Source: a virus
IMG/VR virus record: IMGVR_UViG_3300049810_001306
Location: 1 to 28,390 of that record
DNA length: 28,390 nt
Strand: one strand, 5' to 3'
Positions 21,541 through 28,390 of the stretch are shown here, one piece after another. How positions within the stretch are numbered: position 1 is the stretch's first letter; every line of letters starts with the position of its first letter. The notes below the pieces were generated by a model that saw only the letters and a list, made by a program, of their open reading frames with translations, made no database searches and was not told the DNA's origin. The position numbers were made by a program, and so were the translations under genes.

Positions 21541-24333
21541 GTGGCGGATCCATATAACGACGAAAATCAAACTATCATAGGCAGAATGCAACAGAGACGT
21601 GGTCTCAAGCAAGACTTACCACAGCCTTTGCGTCCTGGTGAATTTGGTTTTACAGTAGACAGTCAACAACTTTACATTGGTGCAGATCCAGAGCAAGCAC
21701 CAGCATATAATAAGACCAGTGTGTATGAAAATACAACTGGAGCTGTGGAAACAGCAAATGCTATCATGAGCAATCAGATAGTATATTTTACTTTTCCATT
21801 TAAAAAATATGCCAAAGGCGAGCCTTCTGGAGCAACAAATTCTTTTAACTGGTTACCAAGTAGCATAAGACTAACTGGGGTTGATACTAATCCCGTTTTT
21901 AGTAATTCTGTCACAACCACTAATAATGTTAAAAGTATTATGACAAATAATACTTTTACGGCTACTGATCTATATGTAAAAAGAAATAGTACTATTCAGC
22001 TAGGCAATAATTTTGCTACCTATACAACTCTAGCGGCAGAGGATTATATTTTCGATCAGGCCAATCCAGATGGAACAACCAGTCATAATTTAGTGTTTAG
22101 ATCAACACCACAACCCAGTGAAGAGATCACTGTGAGTTATTATGACAAAGATGCTATTATTAAATTATTAAGTAATCGCAATGGAGGCAGCGGCGGTAAC
22201 CAGGACGGTTTTTACACAGGCACTGCCTTCCCCAGTTTTTACACTACATATAATATTCCTGCGTGGGATCAGATTGATACAGATTTAATTCAGATTTCCG
22301 ACACTTCAGGGTCTGGGTACATAGGACTGGAATTCAAACATGTCGCACCCAGAGCGATGAGTACAACCATAAGTAACCCTACCAATATCACTGGACTATG
22401 TGATTTAGTGTTAGTTACTCCGGGCAATGCCGTATCTGACAGATTACCCAGCGGTGGTAATATATTACAAACTGCAAATTTATTAGAAATTCCTGTTACA
22501 GATACGACAGAATTCAGTCTGACTTCACCAAATAATATTATTTCGCTAAGTCAGAGCGAGACTGGCGCCGGAGATAATTGGTTAACTTCAAACTCCTGGA
22601 TAATATCCAGTATTGATCAAAGTAACTCTACTGTCACAGTGGATATTGCTGATAATGGATTTACGCATTTTCCAGTAACAGATGTGATTGTGGGAAGTTC
22701 TGCAAGTGACATCACAATTACTGGTCCACTTGCTCAGGGTATTATTGCAGCTGGCAGTGGTACCAACGGTCATTTCTTTAAAATGATAACTGGAAATGTA
22801 ACCGTAGATGATATGTTTTTCAGAGTAAAGGTATATCCCAACAATGGCACAAAAATCAATGGAGAGATATGGGCAGAGGATTGTGGCCATTACAAAGAAA
22901 TCACAACGTTTATGTCTCCTTTTGAATCTGATGCCGTAGCCAATGAAATTAAAAATAATCTTACCCATTATATAAATTGGGGATATGGAAAATTAGAAAC
23001 TAGCGGAAATTTAATGCCTGCCAGTGGCAATGTAGTGCAAGTATATAGTAAATTTAGCAACTACAATAATACCAACGGTTATGGCAACATAACTATTGCT
23101 GGGTCTAGCAATATAAGCCAGATCTCCAATACAGTAAAAGACATCAACCAGGACCTAGCAAATGTGTTAGCAACACAAAACGAACTTTGGAGCACAAGCA
23201 CAGCAAATACATTCTTTATAGAAGCAGATGCTCCTGTTAGATCTAATGTAAATTTAAGTCATTATCCAAATCTAGGTAATATGATTGCTAATGAATTTTA
23301 TCTGGACGATACACTTATTTTTGATCTTAGCGGCGTGACAAATTTAAATAATATTGTAGCAATGGTCAATAGTCAAAATGACTGGCCCCTGATGCAATTA
23401 GTACCAGGTGAAGTTGATAGTCAGGGAAATCCCAATAAGATTATGATTACTTTAAATCCTGCTATTACTAGCGCCTATACTACTTTTGAAATTGTGCCAG
23501 ATGAATGCGGTACTGCAGAATTGCTGGGATTGTCGTCAGGAAAATATGACGAATCAAATACTTACAAGGCTAAATTAGAGGATTGGTTTGCAGATTTATT
23601 AGCACAAGCTGACTGTCCCATTATTAACACAGTGGCCACAGGAAAAACATATAGCACTAATCCTACAACAAAATCAGTTATTGAAAAATATATACTGCCT
23701 TTTGATGAAACATTCCAGGAACTTACTTTTGCAAGCAGAGAGGAAGCACTGGCCTTTAATGAAGTAGTTAATCAGTTGTATTTCCAACAAAGTACTTCCG
23801 ATATACGCGGACTAGTAAACATTAAAAGTAACCTAGAAATTGAATTGAAAACTGGTCTTACCATTGGTGATAAAACAGTAACCTATGTGGATTTAAATGG
23901 TGCCGAGCAAGCAATTCCACAAGGACCGTCCACTCCCAGCCCAACTGAAATAAGTCCTTCTCAGTGGAAGGATGTTGTGGGTGCAGTATTTAATACCAGT
24001 GACTATGACACTTATGTGTTAGAATATACCATAAGAGAAGCAGAATTTGAAAGTGCTAGTGGAGATGGTTATCAAAAGGTTGGAACTTTGTTTATATCTG
24101 GCAGGCAGGATTTTAGTTTGGGAGTGGGTGATGTTGTGTTTCAGGATAACAGCTCAGAAATGGCAGATTTAAACATGCAGGAGTTTTTAACAAGTTCCGA
24201 CGGTGATGCTGTTCCAGCATTGCATCTCAGAGTTATAAATGATGGCGTAAATGTCAGACTGCAGGCTTTTAACAGAATGCCTCAGATTTTAACCATGAGA
24301 TACTTAGTGCGACGTTGGAATAGTTTGGGATAA
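21541..24333 (+). CDS. Large tail/baseplate fibre-type structural protein
   Basis: The 930-residue protein starts at GTG 21541, well placed after AGGAG. Residues about 11-55 (Q-Q-R-R-G-L-K...P-L-R-P-G-E-F-G-F-T...Q-L-Y-I-G-A-D) match the N-terminal domain of phage major tropism determinant-like fibres, which attaches fibre proteins to the particle. The rest is a long Asn/Ser/Thr-rich beta protein with no enzyme motif. A G-G-S-G-G loop occurs near 217-221. The last 150 residues contain a compact beta domain (A-L-H-L-R-V-I-N-D-G-V-N-V-R-L-Q). It is read from its own late promoter although early-type genes lie on both sides. A tail fibre or baseplate-wedge-associated role is likely; the exact T4 counterpart cannot be named. 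Confidence 0.85.
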   Translation: MADPYNDENQTIIGRMQQRRGLKQDLPQPLRPGEFGFTVDSQQLYIGADPEQAPAYNKTSVYENTTGAVETANAIMSNQIVYFTFPFKKYAKGEPSGATNSFNWLPSSIRLTGVDTNPVFSNSVTTTNNVKSIMTNNTFTATDLYVKRNSTIQLGNNFATYTTLAAEDYIFDQANPDGTTSHNLVFRSTPQPSEEITVSYYDKDAIIKLLSNRNGGSGGNQDGFYTGTAFPSFYTTYNIPAWDQIDTDLIQISDTSGSGYIGLEFKHVAPRAMSTTISNPTNITGLCDLVLVTPGNAVSDRLPSGGNILQTANLLEIPVTDTTEFSLTSPNNIISLSQSETGAGDNWLTSNSWIISSIDQSNSTVTVDIADNGFTHFPVTDVIVGSSASDITITGPLAQGIIAAGSGTNGHFFKMITGNVTVDDMFFRVKVYPNNGTKINGEIWAEDCGHYKEITTFMSPFESDAVANEIKNNLTHYINWGYGKLETSGNLMPASGNVVQVYSKFSNYNNTNGYGNITIAGSSNISQISNTVKDINQDLANVLATQNELWSTSTANTFFIEADAPVRSNVNLSHYPNLGNMIANEFYLDDTLIFDLSGVTNLNNIVAMVNSQNDWPLMQLVPGEVDSQGNPNKIMITLNPAITSAYTTFEIVPDECGTAELLGLSSGKYDESNTYKAKLEDWFADLLAQADCPIINTVATGKTYSTNPTTKSVIEKYILPFDETFQELTFASREEALAFNEVVNQLYFQQSTSDIRGLVNIKSNLEIELKTGLTIGDKTVTYVDLNGAEQAIPQGPSTPSPTEISPSQWKDVVGAVFNTSDYDTYVLEYTIREAEFESASGDGYQKVGTLFISGRQDFSLGVGDVVFQDNSSEMADLNMQEFLTSSDGDAVPALHLRVINDGVNVRLQAFNRMPQILTMRYLVRRWNSLG

Positions 24334-24336
24334 TCA

Positions 24337-24765
24337 TTGTTCGAAAAACATCACACAGGCAGAGATCGTCTGAAAGTATTTAGAAATTTCAGACAACAGG
24401 ATCCAGATAAAAAATCTGTTATAGAAGCTTTTGCTAATGTGGATATCAAACCCAGATACGTAGACTATTATTCTCCCAAGAATTGGCCAAATACCTTTGA
24501 CATTATCGAGGAAGGCATGCTTTGTCAGAGCGGGGTAACCCTAGTTATTGCTGCTACATTGCATCATTTTGGGTATACATCAGACACCGATATAAAATTG
24601 ATTGCAGTAAGTAATCATATCACTGGCAGAGAAGGTCTTATACTTCAGGACAACGGAAATTGCTATAATTTTCTACCTGGAAAAATCGTATCAGATAAGT
24701 ATGTGGCAGAGAATAGTATCATTTTGGATCAACACATTATACAGCCTGATAAATTATTTGGTTGA
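24337..24765 (+). CDS. Unknown protein next to the large structural gene
   Basis: The 142-residue frame begins at TTG 24337, with GGGAT at the end of the previous gene as a possible ribosome binding site. No ATG or GTG start is available near the N-terminus. It reads M-F-E-K-H-H-T-G-R-D-R-L-K-V-F-R and contains a hydrophobic middle (S-G-V-T-L-V-I-A-A-T-L-H-H-F-G-Y, about 66-81), too short and polar-flanked to be a clear membrane helix, then I-L-Q-D-N-G-N-C-Y-N-F-L-P-G. No family recognised. It is likely transcribed with the late gene at 21541. The nrdA promoter starts just inside its end. Confidence 0.7.
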   Translation: MFEKHHTGRDRLKVFRNFRQQDPDKKSVIEAFANVDIKPRYVDYYSPKNWPNTFDIIEEGMLCQSGVTLVIAATLHHFGYTSDTDIKLIAVSNHITGREGLILQDNGNCYNFLPGKIVSDKYVAENSIILDQHIIQPDKLFG

Positions 24766-24790
24766 CAAGATAAGTATCATACAGTAGAAT
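24762..24790 (+). promoter_or_regulatory. Sigma-70-type promoter for nrdA
   Basis: TTGACA (24762-24767) and TAGAAT (24785-24790) with a 17-base spacer. The GTG of nrdA follows at 24817, with AAGGA at 24806-24810 as ribosome binding site. Confidence 0.85.
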
Positions 24791-24816
24791 AGTTACACAC
24801 ATAATAAGGATTAACA

Positions 24817-27117
24817 GTGTCTCCCAAAAGCATAATGATCATCAAAAGAGACGGGTCCAAAGAGGATCTAAACCTGGATAAACTCCACAAAGTAGTTTTT
24901 CATGCTTGTGAAAGTATTTCCGGGGTAAGCCCAAGTCAGGTGGAAATCAAGAGTCACATACAATTTTATAACGGTATAAAAAGTTCTGATATCCAGGAAA
25001 CTCTCATAAAAAGTGCCGCAGATCTTATCTCTGAAGAAACACCAAATTATCAGTATGTTGCTGGCAGATTAGTAAATTACCATTTACGCAAGCAGGTATA
25101 CGGCGTATTTGACCCCCCGTGTCTGTGCGAAATAATTCAGTCTAATATCGATAGAGGTTTTTATGATGCCGACATCATGGATAAGTATACCAAAGCAGAT
25201 TTCGATGAAATAGAAACATACATAGATCACAGTCGTGATAACGATTTAACCTATGCAGCCATGGAACAATTCCGTGGAAAGTATCTAGTGCAAAATCGCG
25301 CCACTGGGGAAGTATTTGAGACTCCACAAGTAGCTTATATTATGATTGCTGCCACTCTGTTTTCAGATTATCCCAGGGATACGCGCCTTCATTATGTAAA
25401 AGAATACTATGATGCAATCAGCAAGTTCGATCTGAGTCTGCCCACGCCTGTCATGGCTGGGGTAAGAACACCACAGCGACAGTTTAGTAGCTGTGTGCTG
25501 ATTGAAACCGATGACTCACTGGATTCAATCAATGCAACTTCAAGTTCCATCGTTAAATACGTTAGTCAAAAGGCTGGTATTGGGATTGGCGCTGGCAGTA
25601 TCCGTGCCATTGGTAGTGCTATTCGCAACGGGGATGCTACTCATACTGGTGTCATACCATTCTATAAACACTTTCAAAGCGCCGTTAAAAGTTGTTCCCA
25701 GGGTGGAGTTAGGGGTGGAGCGGCGACATTATACTACCCAATATGGCATCTTGAAGTCGAAGACCTCCTTGTACTTAAAAACAACAAAGGAACCGAGGAT
25801 AACAGAGTAAGGCACATGGACTATGGTGTCCAATTTAACAAGTTAATGTATCAAAGACTTCTTAGTGGTGGCGATATTACTTTGTTTAGCCCTGCAGATG
25901 TGCCAGGCCTATATGAAACCTTCTTTAATGATCAGGATAAGTTTGCTGAGTTATACGAGCGAGCAGAACGCAACACACATATCAGAAAAAAGACTATCAA
26001 GGCAGTGGATTTGTTTAGTCAGTTTGTGCAGGAGCGCAAAGATACTGGTAGATTATATTTAATGAATGTGGACCATGCTAATACACACGGAAGTTTTGAT
26101 GAGAAAATTGCACCAGTGCATCAGAGCAATTTGTGCTGTGAAATAGATTTACCCACAAAGCCCCTGACGGATACCAATGACACAGAGGGAGAAATAGCCC
26201 TGTGTACATTAAGTGCTATAAACTGGGGGAACATCCGCAGACCTGCAGATTTTAAAAACACCTGCGATCTAGCAGTGCGGGGTCTAGATGCATTGTTGGA
26301 CTATCAAAAATATCCAGTGCTAGCCGCAGAACTAGCCACACAGAAGCGCAGACCCCTGGGTATCGGTATTATAAACTTTGCGTTCTGGTTAGCCAAGCAC
26401 GATAGCACTTATCAGAATCCTGACTTAGATTTAGTGCATGAGTGGACAGAAGCCTGGTCATACTATTTAATCCAGAGTAGTGTGCAACTTGCCAAAGAGA
26501 GTGGGGCATGTCCAGGTAACAAAGAGACAAAGTACGGTATGGGTGTGTTGCCCATAGATACATACAAAACAGAGGTGGACGAATTAGCCGCACCAAACTA
26601 TAAAATGGATTGGGATACGCTTAGAACAGATCTCATGGAGCATGGTATTAGAAATAGTACGTTGATGGCACTTATGCCTGCTGAAACATCAGCACAAATT
26701 TCAAACAGCACAAACGGTATTGAGCCGCCCAGAAGTTATGTGAGTATCAAGCAGAGCAAGCATGGTGTACTCAAACAAGTAGTGCCACAGTATCACAGAC
26801 TAAAGAACAAATATGATTTGTTGTGGGATCATAGAAGCCCCGAAGGCTATCTTAAAATCTGCGCAGTATTACAGAAGTTTATTGACCAGGGCATTAGTGT
26901 GAACACTTCATACAATCCCGAACACTATGAGGACGAGAAAATTCCCATGAGTGTGCTTTTACAACATATTGTAATGTTTTATAAGTATGGTGGTAAACAA
27001 CTCTACTACAATAATACCTATGACGGACAAGGCGAGATAGACGTCGACAAGTTTGATGCGCCAGAGCCAACTACAACAGTATTAGACGATGAGGACTGTG
27101 AGTCCTGCAAGATATAG
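24817..27117 (+). CDS. nrdA: Ribonucleoside-diphosphate reductase class Ia, large subunit
   Basis: The 766-residue protein makes deoxyribonucleotides from ribonucleoside diphosphates together with NrdB. Residues 1-100 are an ATP-cone allosteric domain (I-I-K-R-D-G-S...). The catalytic barrel carries C226 and C463 (the redox pair, E. coli C225/C462), N438, C440 and E442 (thiyl radical site, N-x-C-x-E) and Y730-Y731 for radical transfer. The C-terminal C761-E-S-C764-K-I tail takes electrons from a glutaredoxin or thioredoxin. The numbering is within one residue of the E. coli enzyme. Start GTG 24817 is placed by promoter and ribosome binding site. It forms a unit with nrdB and the glutaredoxin gene, so the phage supplies the full reductase system for its own DNA synthesis. 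Confidence 0.97.
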   Translation: MSPKSIMIIKRDGSKEDLNLDKLHKVVFHACESISGVSPSQVEIKSHIQFYNGIKSSDIQETLIKSAADLISEETPNYQYVAGRLVNYHLRKQVYGVFDPPCLCEIIQSNIDRGFYDADIMDKYTKADFDEIETYIDHSRDNDLTYAAMEQFRGKYLVQNRATGEVFETPQVAYIMIAATLFSDYPRDTRLHYVKEYYDAISKFDLSLPTPVMAGVRTPQRQFSSCVLIETDDSLDSINATSSSIVKYVSQKAGIGIGAGSIRAIGSAIRNGDATHTGVIPFYKHFQSAVKSCSQGGVRGGAATLYYPIWHLEVEDLLVLKNNKGTEDNRVRHMDYGVQFNKLMYQRLLSGGDITLFSPADVPGLYETFFNDQDKFAELYERAERNTHIRKKTIKAVDLFSQFVQERKDTGRLYLMNVDHANTHGSFDEKIAPVHQSNLCCEIDLPTKPLTDTNDTEGEIALCTLSAINWGNIRRPADFKNTCDLAVRGLDALLDYQKYPVLAAELATQKRRPLGIGIINFAFWLAKHDSTYQNPDLDLVHEWTEAWSYYLIQSSVQLAKESGACPGNKETKYGMGVLPIDTYKTEVDELAAPNYKMDWDTLRTDLMEHGIRNSTLMALMPAETSAQISNSTNGIEPPRSYVSIKQSKHGVLKQVVPQYHRLKNKYDLLWDHRSPEGYLKICAVLQKFIDQGISVNTSYNPEHYEDEKIPMSVLLQHIVMFYKYGGKQLYYNNTYDGQGEIDVDKFDAPEPTTTVLDDEDCESCKI

Positions 27118-27183
27118 ATCTGTTATGTTTTTACTCTGTCCCTGCATCCGATAAGTAATCACACAAACACAAGGGCATGTCCA

Positions 27184-28266
27184 ATGAGCACAGTATTTAA
27201 TACCAAAAGAAAAAAACACCATACCGAAAGCAAAATGTTCCTGGACGGTGGCGTCAATGTACAGCGTTATGATACATTGAAATATCGCACATTTGATAAA
27301 CTCACTGACAAACAACTGGGTTTCTTTTGGCGGCCAGAAGAAGTTGATATCGCCAGAGACAGCAAGGACTTTAAGGATCTTACTAGTCACGAGCAACACA
27401 TCTTTACTAGTAATCTAAAACGACAAATCCTCCTGGACAGCGTACAAGGACGCTCCCCCAACCTTGCTTTTCTGCCTCTAGTGAGTTTGCCAGAGTTGGA
27501 GACATGGATTGAGACCTGGGCGTTTTCGGAGACTATACATAGTCGTTCATATACTCATATTATTCGTAATATATATGCCGATCCCAGTAGAATTTTCGAT
27601 GAAATGCTGAGTATAAAACAGATCATGGAGTGTGCCGACAATATCAGTCACTATTATGATGATTTAATTTCTTATCAGGACAGTGATGCACACGGTACAT
27701 ATGAACACAAAAAGGCATTGTATCTGGCAATCATGGCTGTAAATATTTTAGAAGGCGTGAGATTTTATGTGAGTTTTGCATGTTCATGGGCATTTGCTGA
27801 AGTCAAGAAGATGGAAGGCAATGCTAAGATCATAAAACTCATTGCCCGTGACGAAAACATTCACATGGCTAGCACACAGCAAATGCTCAAGCTCCTGCCC
27901 ACAGACGATAAAGACTATGCAAAGATTGCCAGGGAGTGTGAAGCAGATTGTATCGAAATGTTCATGAACGCCATAGAGCAGGAGAAGGCCTGGGCTGACT
28001 ATTTGTTTGCAGATGGATCTATGATTGGCCTCAATGCAGAATTACTCAAGCAATATGTGGAGTGGATTGCGGCCAAGCGTATGCGAGCAGTGGGTCTCAC
28101 CGCACCCTATACCACTACAGCGGCAAACCCATTGCCCTGGACGGAAAAATGGATACACGGTGGAGAGGTACAAGTAGCTCCACAGGAAACAGAGATCACT
28201 AGTTATGTAATTGGTGGTACAAAACAGGACGTCACAGAAGATACATTTAAAGGAATGAGTTTGTAA
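27184..28266 (+). CDS. nrdB: Ribonucleoside-diphosphate reductase class Ia, small subunit
   Basis: The 360-residue protein is the diiron tyrosyl-radical subunit. L-L-D85-S, S-E116-T-I-H119-S, E190, and R-D-E224-x-x-H227 are the metal ligands, and Y123 in S-R-S-Y-T-H is the radical tyrosine. S-I/V-Q-G-R-S-P-N and E-T-W-A-F-S-E-T-I-H-S-R-S-Y are almost the same as in E. coli NrdB. The conserved C-terminal Q-V-A-P-Q-E-T-E-I-T-S-Y is present, and the tail is used to dock to NrdA. The start is ATG 27184, with AAGGG a few bases upstream. It lies 66 bases after nrdA and its stop overlaps the next start (TAATG). Confidence 0.97.
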   Translation: MSTVFNTKRKKHHTESKMFLDGGVNVQRYDTLKYRTFDKLTDKQLGFFWRPEEVDIARDSKDFKDLTSHEQHIFTSNLKRQILLDSVQGRSPNLAFLPLVSLPELETWIETWAFSETIHSRSYTHIIRNIYADPSRIFDEMLSIKQIMECADNISHYYDDLISYQDSDAHGTYEHKKALYLAIMAVNILEGVRFYVSFACSWAFAEVKKMEGNAKIIKLIARDENIHMASTQQMLKLLPTDDKDYAKIARECEADCIEMFMNAIEQEKAWADYLFADGSMIGLNAELLKQYVEWIAAKRMRAVGLTAPYTTTAANPLPWTEKWIHGGEVQVAPQETEITSYVIGGTKQDVTEDTFKGMSL

Positions 28267-28390
28267 TGCTAACAGTATACACCAAGAACAATTGCGGCTT
28301 CTGTATGATGGCCAAAGCACTGTTAAACAATCACAACATGGCGTACCAGGAAGTAAACATAGAGGATGATGAAGATTTAAAAATGTTTAT
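28266..28390 (+). CDS. Glutaredoxin, N-terminal part (cut by window end)
   Basis: The 41 visible residues start M-L-T-V-Y-T-K-N-N-C-G-F-C, which is the first strand and C-x-x-C active site (C10-G-F-C13) of a glutaredoxin-type thiol oxidoreductase. The following helix (M-M-A-K-A-L-L-N-N-H) and strand (Y-Q-E-V-N-I-E-D-D) fit the fold. Its position directly after nrdB, with a TAATG overlap, points to electron supply for the ribonucleotide reductase. The rest of the gene lies outside the window. Confidence 0.9.
   Translation, partial: MLTVYTKNNCGFCMMAKALLNNHNMAYQEVNIEDDEDLKMF

Noticed and set aside
25502-25810. Plus-strand frame of 102 codons inside nrdA
   Set aside because: It is out of frame with a fully convincing nrdA and has no own signals.

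Overview
The window is a stretch of a tailed double-stranded DNA phage, most probably a marine T4-like myovirus related to the pelagic and cyanobacterial T4-like groups. The evidence is: all genes on one strand and packed end to end with ATGA or TAATG overlaps; five GATAAATA late-promoter-like boxes (T4 consensus TATAAATA); long tail-fibre-type proteins with collar, LamG and kelch-like repeats; small basic proteins of types I remember from marine T4-like phages; and a class Ia ribonucleotide reductase (nrdA, nrdB) followed by a glutaredoxin. No photosynthesis genes, tRNAs, insertion sequences, integrase or CRISPR array are visible. The host cannot be named from this window; a proteobacterial-type sigma-70 consensus (TTGACA/TATAAT) in front of the replication and metabolism genes fits a marine proteobacterium.

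Layout. Bases 1-2769 hold the end of a kelch-like repeat fibre protein, a GNAT-like/basic fusion and a double LamG fibre protein. Bases 2852-5423 hold three coupled genes for probable head-internal proteins, one with nucleic-acid-ligase-like motifs and one with glycine zippers. Bases 5439-8190 hold three late units, each with its own GATAAATA box: a small, probably abundant virion protein, a long tail fibre and a small structural protein. Bases 8190-15971 run from a holin-like membrane protein through a series of basic or enzymatic proteins, including a 1595-residue giant with an amidoligase-like domain and an Fe/Mn superoxide dismutase. Bases 15975-18976 form another late unit that ends in a second kelch-like fibre and a strong terminator. 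From 19046 the style changes: sigma-70 promoters drive an unknown gene, an ATP-dependent DNA ligase and a RecB/Cas4-like nuclease. A late-promoter structural gene of 930 codons follows, then nrdA, nrdB and a glutaredoxin cut by the window edge. No gene-free stretch exceeds 300 bases; the longest (18977-19109) holds a terminator and a promoter.

The main finding is a shared N-terminal peptide. About ten otherwise unrelated proteins start with a short M(R/K)-hydrophobic peptide that ends in L/I-x-E, for example MRLTELFE, MRLTEIFE, MRLSDLTE, MRLTQLNE, MKIYEILTE, MKLTDIIQE and MRYVDLLIE. This matches the T4 capsid-targeting sequence (IPIII begins MKTYQEFIAE) and the cleavage rule of the T4 prohead protease gp21 (L/I-x-E). 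I infer that these genes make a varied cargo that is packed into the head and injected with the genome: protamine-like peptides, a superoxide dismutase, a ligase-like nucleotidyltransferase, an amidoligase-like giant, a GNAT-like fusion and a glycine-zipper membrane protein. Identification of the leaders is direct from the sequence; packaging and injection are inference.
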